The translations under genes were made by a program, and so were the position numbers. DNA of 64,000 bases. Source: Achatina immaculata (taxonomy: Eukaryota > Mollusca > Gastropoda > Stylommatophora > Achatinidae). A model generated the notes under the pieces. It did not search any database and was not told the origin of the DNA. It saw only the letters and a list, made by a program, of their open reading frames with translations. Positions 46,302-57,200 of the stretch are shown here, in pieces; within the stretch, counting starts at the first letter, position 1, and each line of letters begins with the position of its first letter. The stretch lies in NCBI GenBank assembly GCA_009760885.1, contig CM019717.1, forward strand, positions 49,105,366 through 49,169,365, written 5' to 3'.

Positions 46302-48585
46302 ATCACATACTAATAAACAACAAGTGGAAACGGTCACTACAAGATGTGCGAGCAAGGAAAGGAGCAGATGTAGGAAGTGATCACAACCTTCTGGTAGCTA
46401 AAATAAAACTAAAATTAAGGAAAGCCAAAATCGGAGAACACAGAAAGATACATTTTGATACAAGAAAACTGATAGACCAGCAAACAAGAAATGAATTCTC
46501 AATAGTACTTAAGAACCGCTTCAGTGTCCTACAAGACGAAGCAGAAATGTCCATATTAGAGTTCAATAAAACATTACAGGAAACAGCAAAAGAGGTGTTG
46601 GGATATCGGAAAAGGAGAAAAGAGGAATGGATAAGCGAGACCACATGGGAAAAGATAGAGCAAAGAAAAGAAATCAAGAAAAAATTACTGAACACCAAAT
46701 CACAACGACTTAAAGAACGAGTTATAAGTAATTATGCACAAAAAGACAAAGAAGTGAAGGAATCATGCCGTCAAGATAAACGTCAGTATTATGACAACTT
46801 AGCAGAAACAGCAGAGAAAGCAGCATACACAAATGACATGAAAACCGTATATAAAATCACAAAGCAGATGACAGGTAACTTCAACACAAGATGTGAAAGT
46901 GCAGTAAGAACACAAAATGGACAACTGGTCAGTGGAGAAAGAGAAAAAATTGAAAGATGGAGGGAACACTTTAACACCCTACTAAACAGAACACAAGCAG
47001 CACAAACAATAGACATACCTGAAGCAAAATCGGAACTAAACATCAATACAGGACCAATAACAATAAATGAAGTAAAGGAGGCGATAAAGAAGCTAAAATC
47101 AGACAGGGCACCAAGTGAAGATGAAGTGACTGCTGAGATGTTGAAAGCAGAAGAAACAGAAACACCAAAACAACTTTGCCGGATATTACAACAAATTTGG
47201 GATCTAGAAAAAGCCCCAGAGGAGTGGAAAACTGGGCTTATAGTAAAACTACCAAAGAAGGGTGACCTCAGAGATTGCGGGAACTGGAGAGGCATTACGC
47301 TACTGCCACTCACCAGTAAAGTATTTTACAGAATAATCATCAACAGAATTGTACCAACACTTGAGGAAAAACTTCGGAAAGAGCAGGCAGGATTTAGGAA
47401 AGGAAGATCTTGCATAGACCACATATTTGTACTTAGACAAATATTAGAACAGGCAAATGAGGGGCATAGTACAACATATGCATTATTCATAGATTTTGAG
47501 AAAGCCTTTGACAGTGTCAACAGAGATGCACTGTGGAAAATCCTAAGATGGCATGGCCTCCCCCATAAAATAGTTAATGTAATCAAAGCCCTGTACGAGG
47601 GTTTTCAGTGCAAAGTTATCTGTGGAGAACATACCTCCAGCAGCTTTAGGGTACAAACAGGAGTGAAACAGGGATGTGTACTATCACCAACATTATTTAT
47701 CTTGGCAGTAGACTGGTTAATGAAGGAGGCAACATCAGACAAACGCAGAGGATTACAATGGACCCTTGACACAGTGCTGGAGGACCTTGACTTTGCAGAC
47801 GACATTTGTCTATTCTCAAGCAGTCACAAAGATATGCAAGATAAAATAAACAAGCTAACTCAGAATGCAAACAACATAGGACTAAAGATCAACGTAGGAA
47901 AGACAAAATTAATGAAGCAAAATGTGAACAACAGAAATGTACTCAGAGTAGATAACAAGTTAGTGGAGGAGGTCAACGAATTTGTATACCTTGGCAGCAG
48001 AGTAGTAGAAAATGGAGACAGCACAGAGGACATCAACAGCAGACTTATTAGAGCAAACCAGGCTTTTGCAGTGCTGCAGACTATATGGAAATCAAAAAAA
48101 CTAAGCATAAATATGAAAATCAGGATATTTAAGAGTAATGTTCTAAGTGTACTACTCTATGGAAGTGAATGCTGGAAAATCACCAAAACCATAGAAAACA
48201 AATTGAATTCTTTCCAGACTAAATGTTTAAGAAGAATTAGAAAAATATTTTGGCCAAACACCATAAGAAATAACATCTTATTAGCAGAAATGCCAATGAA
48301 ACCACTGACAACAATTATTGAAGAAAGACGCTGGCGATGGTTGGGACATGTGCTCCGAATGACTGACAACTCACTACCAAAAATAGCACTAAGATGGACA
48401 CCATAGGGGAACAGAAGTAAGGGTAGACCAAAAGAGACATGGAGAAGAACAACAGAAAGGATGTTGAGCAATAGAGGGCTCACCTGGGCAAGAGCAGAAA
48501 AAAAAGGCGAAGGACAGGCATTTGTGGAAAACCCTTGCGGAAGCCCCATGTGCCCTGGGCACTTAAGGTTCAGAGAGAGAGAGAG
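46302..48585 (+). mobile_element. LINE B copy 1 (2.3 kb, 5'-truncated) with 12-bp TSD
   Basis: ATAACAATTGGA at 46290-46301 and 48586-48597 bounds it. The 3' end is LINE B-specific (GTGCCCTGGGCACTTAAGG) with a GAGA tail. It is inserted between the RT palm blocks of LINE D. Confidence 0.92.
46346..48406 (+). CDS. LINE B reverse transcriptase, long intact frame (686 aa)
   Basis: This is the retrotransposon polymerase that makes DNA on nicked target sites. The truncated endonuclease end is followed by a coiled, charged linker. The RT then starts near residue 270: LPKKGDLRDCGNWRGITLLP, EQAGFRKGRSCIDHIF, LFIDFEKAFDSVNRDALWKI, VKQGCVLSPTLFILAVDW and the catalytic FADD (LDFADDICLF). The C-terminal zone has VLLYGSECWKITK and RRWRWLGHVLRM. 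The frame stops at TAG after RWTP; the final tens of residues continue in frame beyond that stop, so the native end was lost by a point mutation. The N-terminal endonuclease is missing. RTE-type affinity is inferred. Confidence 0.9.
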   Translation: MRARKGADVGSDHNLLVAKIKLKLRKAKIGEHRKIHFDTRKLIDQQTRNEFSIVLKNRFSVLQDEAEMSILEFNKTLQETAKEVLGYRKRRKEEWISETTWEKIEQRKEIKKKLLNTKSQRLKERVISNYAQKDKEVKESCRQDKRQYYDNLAETAEKAAYTNDMKTVYKITKQMTGNFNTRCESAVRTQNGQLVSGEREKIERWREHFNTLLNRTQAAQTIDIPEAKSELNINTGPITINEVKEAIKKLKSDRAPSEDEVTAEMLKAEETETPKQLCRILQQIWDLEKAPEEWKTGLIVKLPKKGDLRDCGNWRGITLLPLTSKVFYRIIINRIVPTLEEKLRKEQAGFRKGRSCIDHIFVLRQILEQANEGHSTTYALFIDFEKAFDSVNRDALWKILRWHGLPHKIVNVIKALYEGFQCKVICGEHTSSSFRVQTGVKQGCVLSPTLFILAVDWLMKEATSDKRRGLQWTLDTVLEDLDFADDICLFSSSHKDMQDKINKLTQNANNIGLKINVGKTKLMKQNVNNRNVLRVDNKLVEEVNEFVYLGSRVVENGDSTEDINSRLIRANQAFAVLQTIWKSKKLSINMKIRIFKSNVLSVLLYGSECWKITKTIENKLNSFQTKCLRRIRKIFWPNTIRNNILLAEMPMKPLTTIIEERRWRWLGHVLRMTDNSLPKIALRWTP

Positions 48586-48955
48586 ATAACAATTGGAGGT
48601 TATGAAATGCCAGAGATTAGATATGCTGATGACACAGTATTACTGTCCACAACACAAAAAGGAATGGAAAAACTAATTATGTCAGTCCATAAGAACAGCG
48701 AAGAGCAGAACCTCTGTCTTAATGCAAAGAAAACTAAATTGATGACAACTGACAAAACAAACAAGGCAGCTGAAATATATATCAATGAGGAAAAACTGGA
48801 AGAAGTGGAGAGTTTTGAATATCTTGGATCACTACTAACTAATAATGGAGATACAATGAGGGAAATTAAAAGGACATCTGTCACTCTTCAGAAAGTAAAA
48901 CAAATAAAGAATCTGTGGAGAGGAGCAGACAGAACCATAAAAATAAGATTTTTAA

Positions 48956-49648
48956 CACTTTCCGTGCCTTTGGACATTATAATGACGCTTCCGGTTTCCC
49001 GTTGCGTACCAATGGTCATTATAATGATCATTGGTTTGTTTCAATAAAACAACCGGTGTAACATTTAGATTGTAAACATTTCGTCCGCGATTCCGGTGAC
49101 ACTTTTCAAAATGGCAAAAGAGTGCCTAGTTACAAGCGATTCTGACCGAGAAAAAGGAAGAGAAAGACCGAAATTTTTCAATTTTTGATGATGTAGATAG
49201 GGGTATGGACATGGCCTGTGACCACCTCACTGCTCTTGAATGTATCCCAAGTAGATCTAGACATATTTAGACGACTGGAGAAGTAGTTAAGAGTTATTTC
49301 AGACATTAATTTAGCGAGAATGCAACATAGAATCAGAATATAAGATCGACAAGTAGATCTACACATCTCAGATGGTAAGTAGTGCATATCTAGACCTAGC
49401 CGATGGTGAGCTGGGCACAATCAGTGTCTAAAAACATCACATTACTTCTTTTTTCCTTAAAAAAACTCTGCATTTATGAAATTTTCATACATTTAGTTAT
49501 ACTTTGAAACATAATAAGTATACGGAAGTACATGGAAATACTGTTTTCCATTCCATTTTATAACTATACCCCCTAACATATCAAGACCCGCGCTTTTACT
49601 CTGGTACCCAACTACACGTCTGTGTTTCTTCCTCTGGCACCGAAAGTG
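48956..49648. mobile_element. piggyBac-type MITE (693 bp) in LINE D
   Basis: Terminal inverted repeats CACTTTCCGTGCC (48956-48968) and GGCACCGAAAGTG (49636-49648) differ at one base. TTAA precedes and TTAC follows; uninterrupted LINE D copies read TTTTTAAGGG at this point, so the flanking TTAC is a mutated TTAA duplication. TTAA targeting points to the piggyBac superfamily. The interior is AT-rich, with a short MAKECLVTSDSDREKG frame that might be a transposase start. Confidence 0.75.
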
Positions 49649-50125
49649 TTACGGTCATGCATTTTTCCCATTGCAACATATGCCTGTGAGACCTGGACAC
49701 TTAACAAAAAAGCTGAGAAACACATAAATGCCTTTGAGTGTAAATGCTACAGAAGAGTTCTCCAGATGTCGTGGACACAAAAAAAGATCAAATATATCTA
49801 TACTACAAGAGCTTAATATTGAAGAAGGCTGGCTAGTATAAATGATTAAAATGAGAAAACATAAATATTTTGGACACATTAAATGTCATGATAATTTAGA
49901 GAAGACCATCTTGGAAGGATACATAATGGGAAAAAGAAAGAGAGGAAGACCAAAACAAAGGTAGCTGCAAGACATCGTTGACGATCTGCAAATGGATGCA
50001 GCAACAGCAGGCCATCTTGCTCACAACCAAGAGGCCTACAGGAGTGCTGTTCGGGAGGCAAAGTTCCGCAAGGGACATGCAAATGAATGAATGAATGAGT
50101 GAACTTTACAATATCCACCATGGGA

Positions 50126-50184
50126 GTTAATTCAGTAGGATCACAGGGCGGTCTTGGTGGTAGAAGCGAACGAAGAAGAAGAAA
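50126..50184 (+). mobile_element. GAA-tailed composite retroelement, 3' stub
   Basis: TTCAGTAGGATCACAGGGCG and GTAGAAGCGAACGAAGAAG are the last ~60 bp of the element. This is an extreme 5' truncation. Confidence 0.8.
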
Positions 50185-50189
50185 ACTTC

Positions 50190-51187
50190 CAAACTTTGTT
50201 TGAGGGAAAACCAGTATTATCTTCATTGAATCTTCCATTCACAAACCATTCTGACAAACTAGAACTCATACAGAGTGTATTGAATGTAGATAATTCTATA
50301 GTGGGTTCCAGGACGCTTGGATAACTACCATAAAATATAAAATGCAAAGTAAGAATTTCATCCAGAACACATAGCAATAACAGTGAATACAGCTAAGCAA
50401 TCAGTCATGCAGAAAGAACTAGCTTAACATATTGGCTATTGGAAAGACATAATTTTAAATAACTACTGAAAACCAGAAAAGCGATTTGAAAGTGAGGGTG
50501 AATATCATATATTTTATTATTTAAACTTCAGTCTAGACATCACCCTCCCATGTGCTTGCCCAGAAAATGCTCATATGACAGTTATTTAGCTGTCTAGATT
50601 TACATTAGAACTGTGAATCACAGCCAGAAAACTCTCACTTATGAAGCAAGATAACTGTAAAACACAGCTGCCACAATGTAGAAAAGGGTGAAGGGAAAGG
50701 AGATCTGAGCAATCATATATCCATGAAATGTTGCATCTGATAAGGCCTTTTTTTCTCCATTATTATGACAGTTGATTTCCATGAGGTAATCTGACCATGA
50801 TGGATTTGATCTAACTGCTTATTAGATAGTTTAGAAAGGATCATCATCTTTGCTGCTATATATGTCCATAGATGCTCTGATCTCCCTGTCAGTATTTCCA
50901 TCAGTATACATTGACTGACAGCTTTTCAATTGTTGATTGACTATCATTCTAGTGAATTTAATTAGCTGTTCATGTTTTAGCACATGAAGTTCCATCCCTT
51001 TAACTGCTCCATTCTTGACAAGAATGCCAATTCACAATTGTCAGCTTGTTCTGTAGTCTGTGATAACCTGCGGATTCTGCACGTACTGAAAGATTGAACT
51101 CATGAATGTTTCAAGTAGCAAGTTATTTTAATTTGCTTTGACTGAATTTTCAGTATTAATTCATCTGGTAAATGATTTACTTTTCAG
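50190..51187. other. 5' flank or upstream intron of the Ki-67-like gene
   Basis: AT-rich, no repeat recognised. A 5' UTR exon should exist upstream because the start-codon exon has an acceptor, but I cannot place it. Confidence 0.4.
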
Positions 51188-51282
51188 ATAATGCATCTGT
51201 ACGGTAAAATTGTCGTCATTAAACGAAACGGAACTGATGGGGCTCACTTCCCACTGACAGACAGATCCTGTGTGTTTGGAAG
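51188..51282 (+). CDS. Exon with start codon, FHA strands 1-3 (Ki-67-like gene)
   Basis: Acceptor TACTTTTCAG is followed by ATA and then ATG at 51191, so an upstream 5' UTR exon is implied. The exon codes for 30 residues ending CVFG and splits an Arg codon (AG|A) at donor GTAATTGG. The Arg of the FHA G-R motif is therefore made across the splice. Confidence 0.8.
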
Positions 51283-54200
51283 GTAATTGGGTTATATGTG
51301 GGAATTCAATATTTTATATATTACTATTATTATTTTATATATTATAAGAAATTCTGTACTGGTACAGAACTTCTTTATATGCCTTATATATTTTCTTTCT
51401 GGTCTGCTTTCTGTACCATATTTAATTGAAATCCTAAAAGATTGTGGCAAGGTTACCATCACTGCATAAATAAAAAAATCTGTAAGTGCTCAGTCTTCTC
51501 TTTCAGAGAACTTCACCATGTTGCACATACTTTAAAGTAAGGGCAAGAACTTCTGATGCACCTTATCAGCTAATCTTTTTATCATTGTGTTAGAATGGGT
51601 GCTGAACAAAACAACAGAAGTTGCCCAAAGAGGACAATTTTTTTTAATTCTTGAAAATTGGATTATGCAGATGGTATAACACTCTTCCCCCACGTGGTAC
51701 CCAGGATCTGCAAAGAATAGGACCACTGTACCCTACCCTGCATGATCGTAAAAGGCGACTAAAGAGGGTTCAGCATAGAGCCAGCAACCCTATCTGTAAA
51801 AAAAAAAAAAAGCTATCAGACTGCTACAGAAGCAAGGGAAAAAACTAATGCAGGCGGAAGGAGAAATGCTTATTAGGAAACTGAGCCCATGAAGGTTGTG
51901 GATGAAGCCAGCCACTGGAAGTCCCCAGCCCGACTGCAGACCTGGAACCTAAACACAAGATGCAAATAGGCAGCTGGAATGTAAGAACACTAAACCAGAC
52001 TGGAAAACTAGCACAAACCATCAAGGAAATGCACAGATACAAACTAGACATACTAGGAATACAAGAAGCAAGATGGACAGGACAAGGCAGAAAGAAATTA
52101 ACATTGCATCACACAGAAGATACAATAATATGGTTAGGTAAAGAAGATCATCATGAAGGAGGAGTAGCATTGATTATATCAAAAGGAGCATCAAGAGCAT
52201 TGCTGAAATGGACCCCTGTCTTCTTCTTCTTCATTTGCTTATACTACCAAGACTGCCCTGTGATCCTACTGAATTTACGCCTGTGGTCCTCGATATGTCC
52301 CATGGTCCCCGAAAGGACCACACGAGATCCCCGAGAGGGCCACAAGAGGTTCAGAGTATCGCAAGGCTTGAGCCTGTATTCATGGTGGGTCTCAGAAGTG
52401 GGATTGCGTGACACCGTGGTTTTCATTGCACCAATTTAGACTAAGGTTGGACTTTCTCACTGGAAAACCTCGACATGTTTTGGATATCAGTATATCCCCG
52501 CTGGGTGAGAGGTGGTAGCCCGTCTAGGCTAGAGTTGGATTTCTCACCAGAAAACCTCGATGTGTTTTGAGATACCCATGTATCAACACCGGGTGAAAGG
52601 TGGTTGCCCATCCAGTCCAACTTTGGACTTTCTCACCAGAAATCCTCAGCGTGATTAGGATACGCATACATCCCCGCCAGGTGAGAGGTGGTTGCCTATC
52701 TAGACTGGACTGGTCCAGTGTCTCCGACTTCAGCATTTTGTGGTCGTGGCTGCTACCCATCCTAGTTGTGACCAGGACGGAGCTTTTGTCCAGGAGGACA
52801 AATCCTCACCACTAGTGACTTCCACCCCTGGGTTGAGCCGGTTTAGGCATTTCCCAGTATGGGTGTGTTTAGGACGTGACAACCTCTAGAGTGGAGGTGC
52901 CGTGACGTGTATATCGGATGTGACTGACCTCTAGAGCGGAGGTAACATGACATGCGTAGCCATCAAGTTTCACCCCTGCTGTAAGCTGGTTTACGCATTT
53001 TTCACCAGTATGGGTGTATTTCGGACGTGGCTGGCCTCTAGAGCAGAGGTGCTTTGGTATGAGTAGCTCTAGCTGCAATACTACTGGACATACAGATTAA
53101 GACTCACTTTATCCTTTTCATATTGGTGCCATCAGCAACCCTATTTTCTTTTCCGCATTTTCTTCCTTGGCCGGGAGGAGTTTCACTCCACGCGCTGCAT
53201 CCGAAGAATCTCGCCAGCAATGTCTTAACGTCTGGGTTAAGCCAGTTCAGGCATTTCGCCCGATATGAGTGCACTTAGTATGTGGCCAACCTCCAGACCA
53301 GAGGTGCCATGATTTGACTACTGTTTACTTTCCTTAGTCCTTTCACCTTTTCCACAGTGGTGCCACACGGCAACCCCATTCGCATCTTTCTTTACTGTCC
53401 GGGAGGAGCCCCACTCCATGCACAGCAGCTGATGAATTTCGCCAGCAGCGATAGATGAGCTACCAAACATGACTCTCATCTACCCGAAGTGTCTGGTTTT
53501 CAGGCACCAGATATTTGAGTTACCAAACATGACTCTCATCTACCCGAAGTGTCTGGTTTTCAGGCACCAGATATTTGCCTTTGCCCCTTCTCCTGTCAGT
53601 TCTAACAGTTCTGCCACGAGAAGGCCAGGAGCAGGACTTGACTGTCAATGGCTATTTGAGACCCACGCCATTGGAGTGGAGAGCGTATCCTCCACCCCAC
53701 CTCCGGTAATAACAATCTTTAGAACCTGGACCCCTATAAATGAGAGATTATTATATGCATGCTTCAACTCAAGATTCATGAAGCTGTCTATTATAGTTTG
53801 TTATGCACCAACAGAAGCAGCTGAAGAGGAATTAAAAGATTTTTACAACAGCCTCCAAGCCACAGTAGAAACAATACCCAAGCATGATATGCTTCTCATC
53901 TTGGTGACTTCAATGCAAAAGTAGGTGAAGGAAATGAAGATAAAAGAATCATAGGAAGAGAAGGAATTAGAGAAATAAATGAAAATGGAGAAAGACAGCA
54001 GTTTCTGTGAAGAAAACATGACCATTGGAGGAACAATTTTCCAACATAAAAACATCCATAAAGTGACTTGGAGGTCCCCAGATAATACCACAGAAAACCA
54101 AATCACATACTAATAAACAACAAGTGGAAACGGTCACTACAAGATGTGAGAGCAAGGAATGGAGCAGATGTATGAAGTTATCACAACCTTCTGGTAGCAA

Positions 54201-57200
54201 AAATAAAACTAAAGGAAAGCCAAAATCGGAGAACACAGAAAGACACGTTTTGATACAACAAAACTGAAAGACCAGCAAACAAGGAATGAATTCTCAGTAG
54301 TACTTAAGAACCTCTTCAGTGCCCTATGAGACGAAGCAGAAATGTCCATACTAGAGTTCCATAAAACACTACAGGAAATAGCAAAAAGTGCTGGGATATT
54401 GGAAACACAGAAAAGAGGAATAGATAAGCAAGACCACATGGGAAAAGATAGAGCAAAGAAATGAAATCAAGAAAAAATTACTGAACACCAAATCACAAAA
54501 GCTAAAAGAACAAGTTTTAAGTGATTATGCATAAAAAGACAAAGAAGTGAAGGAATCATGCTGTCAAGATAAACGTCTATACTATGACAACTTAGCAGAA
54601 GCAGCAGAGAAAGCAGCATATGCAAATGACATAAAAACCATATACAAAGTCACAAAGCAGATGACAAGTAACTTCAGCACAAGATGTGAGAGTGCAATAA
54701 GGACACAAGGGACAACTGGTCAGTGGAGAAAGAGAAAAAATTGAAAGATGGAGGGAACACTTTAACACCCTACTAAACAGAACACAAGCAGCACAAACAA
54801 TAGACATACCTGAAGCAAAAACAGAACTAAACATCAATACAGGACCAATAACAATAAGTGAGGTAAAGGAGGTGCTAAAGAAGCTAAAGTTAGACAGGGC
54901 ACCAGGTGAGGATGAAGTGACTGCTGAGATGTTGAAAGCAGAAGAAACAGAAACACCAAAACAACTCTGCCAGATACTACAACAAATTTGGGATCTAGAA
55001 AAAGCTCCAGAGGAATGGAAAATTGGCCTTATAGTAAAACTACCAAAGATGAATGACCTTAGAGATTGTAGGAACTGGAGAGGCATTACGCTACTGCCAC
55101 TCACCAGTAAAGTATTTTACAGATTAATCATCAACAGAATTGTACCAGCACTTGCGGGAAAACTTTAGAAAGAGCAGGTAGGATTTAGGAAAGGAAGATC
55201 TTGCATGGACCACATATTTGTACTTAGACAAATGTTAGAACAGTCAGATGAGTGGCATAGCACAACATATGCATTGTTTATAGATTTTGAGAAAGCCTTT
55301 GACAGTGTCAACAGAGATGCACTGTGGAAAATCCTAAGATGGCATGGCCTCCCCCATAAGATAGTGAATGTAATCAAAGCCCTATATGAGGGTTTTCAGT
55401 GCAGAGTGATCTGTGGAGAACATACCTCCAGCAGCTTTAGGGTACAAACAGGAGTGAAACAGGGATGTGTACTATCACCAATATTATTTATCTTGACAGT
55501 AGACTGGTTAATGAAGGAGGCAACATAGACAAATGCAGAGGATTACAATGGACCCTTGACACAGTGCTGGAGGACCTTTACTTTGCGGGCGACATTTGTT
55601 TACTATCAGGCAGCCACAAAGAAATGCAAGATAAAATAAACAAGCTAACTCAGAATGCAAACAACACAGGACTAAAGATCAACATAGGAAAGACAAAGTT
55701 AATGAAGCAAAATGTGAACAACAGAAATGTACACAGAGTAGATAACAAGTTAGTGGAAGAAGTCAACGAATTTGTATACCTTGGCAGTAGAGTAGTAGAA
55801 AATTGAGACAGCACAGAGGACATCAACAGCAGACTTACTAGAGCAAACCAGGCTTTTGCAGTGCTGCAGACTATATGGACATGTAAAAAACTAAGCATGA
55901 ATAAAAAAAATCAGGATATTTTAAGAGTAATGTTCTAAGCGTACTACTCTATGGAAGTGAATGCTGGAAAATCACTAAAACCATAGAAAACAAATTGAAT
56001 TCTTTCCAGACTAAATGTTTATGAAGAATTAGAAAAATATTTTGGCCAAACACCATAAGAAACAACATCTTGTTGGCAGAAATTCAGATGAAACCACTGA
56101 CAGCAATTATTGAGGAATGACACTGCCGATGGTTGGGACATGTGCTCCAAATAACTGACATCTCACTACCAAAAATAGCACTAAGATGGACACCACAGGG
56201 GAACAGAAGTAAGAGTAGACCAAAAGAGACATGGAGAAGAACAAAAGAGAGGATGTTGAGCAATAGAGGGCTCACCTGGGCAAGAGCAGAAAAAAAAAAA
56301 AGGCAAAGGATAGGCATTTGTGGAAAACCCTTGCGGAAGCCACATGTGCCCTGGGCGCTTAAGTTTTGGAGAGAGAGAGAGAGATAATACTCTTAGCACA
56401 TGCTCACCATCAATACGGGAGGAAATAAGCAGTCTAGATACAATCAGCAGACAAAAGCGATTGAACATCAGTATAAACAAGTCAGAAATAATGAAAGTAA
56501 ATGTAGAAAACCAAGCATCAGTTAAAATTAATTACCAAAATCTAATGGAAACAGATAGCTCCACATACCTTGGCACTAAACTAACACCGAATAGAGGAAC
56601 AAATAAAGACATTAAAAGTAGAATAAATAAATCAAGAACAGATTCAGTAATCTTAGAAACATATGGAAGTCCTCCCAGTACAGTGTTAGAACCAAAATAA
56701 AAATGTACCAAAGCTGTATGTTATCCATACTTCTCTGTGGAGCAGAATGCTGGCAAACAACTGAAAAGGAAATGGGCAGATTATGTTCATCTCACACAAC
56801 CAGCCTCAGAAGGATTTTGAACATTTACTAGACACAGACAATTAATAATAATGACCTGTAATAATAACAAGTGCTGGAAAAGAATTGGTCATGTTCTCTG
56901 AAGAGACCTCCTCAACATCGCTAAAACAGCCATGCAATGGACACCTGAGGGAAAACAAAAGAGAGGATGACCGATCGCTGCCTAGCGGAGAACTGTAGAG
57001 GCAGAAATGAATAGCATGCAGCACAGCTGGGGCACAGTATGCTGGCCACTGACTGTTGAGAGGTGGAGAGAGTTTGTTGCTGCCCTACAAAACACCACAA
57101 GGTGCTCTTGGTGGTGATTGTTTAGCTGATCACTGATCAAGGACATAGATGGATGGATTGAAGAACTCCTGATGAATAGAAACATGTGTGATGAAATTAA

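Larger units (their letters stand above)
45740..50100 (+). mobile_element. LINE D, 5'-truncated host element split by LINE B and a MITE
   Basis: LINE D segments are 45740-46301, 48586-48955 and 49649-50100. The RT reads FIPLPKKGNLKLCTNYRTVA, YLAFIDYSKAFDC, IKQGVR, then after the LINE B insert IRYADDTVLLSTTQKG and KKTKLMTTDKTNKA. After the MITE it reads YACETWTLNKKAEKHINAF. The end carries GCAAAGTTCCGCAAGGGACA and a GAAT tail. RT motifs and 3' end match the copies at 27.1, 31.5 and 62.8 kb. Confidence 0.85.
51687..56383 (+). mobile_element. LINE B copy 2, near full length, 11-bp TSD, itself interrupted
   Basis: ATAACACTCTT (51676-51686) and ATAATACTCTT (56384-56394) flank it with one mismatch. 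Without the 1.5-kb nested insert it is about 3.2 kb, a typical RTE-type length. It has a 5' leader, an APE-type endonuclease (IGSWNVRTLNQTGKLAQ, LDILGIQEARWTG, HHEGGVALI), RT and a GAGA tail. The RT is broken by several stops (55168, 55528, 55806), and the catalytic FADD has become FAGD. Confidence 0.88.
51600..57180 (+). mobile_element. LINE E remnant, host of the nested LINE B copy 2 (intron 1 of Ki-67-like gene)
   Basis: Left part 51645-51686 holds an RT catalytic remnant (LDYADGITLF). Right part 56395-57180 continues it: INKSEIMKVN, STYLGTKLTPNRGTNKDI, and an end like W-R-E-F-V-A-A-L with a GATG tail near 57155. Stops and frameshifts are frequent. Confidence 0.65.

Noticed and set aside
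46381..48108. Minus-strand frames of 82-174 codons over LINE B
   Set aside because: Antisense shadows of the RT frame; the same applies at 54592-55898.
46346..48406. Host gene of craniofacial-development-protein type
   Set aside because: Such labels in databases come from captured RTE endonuclease/RT sequence. Here the frame lies inside a TSD-bounded LINE.
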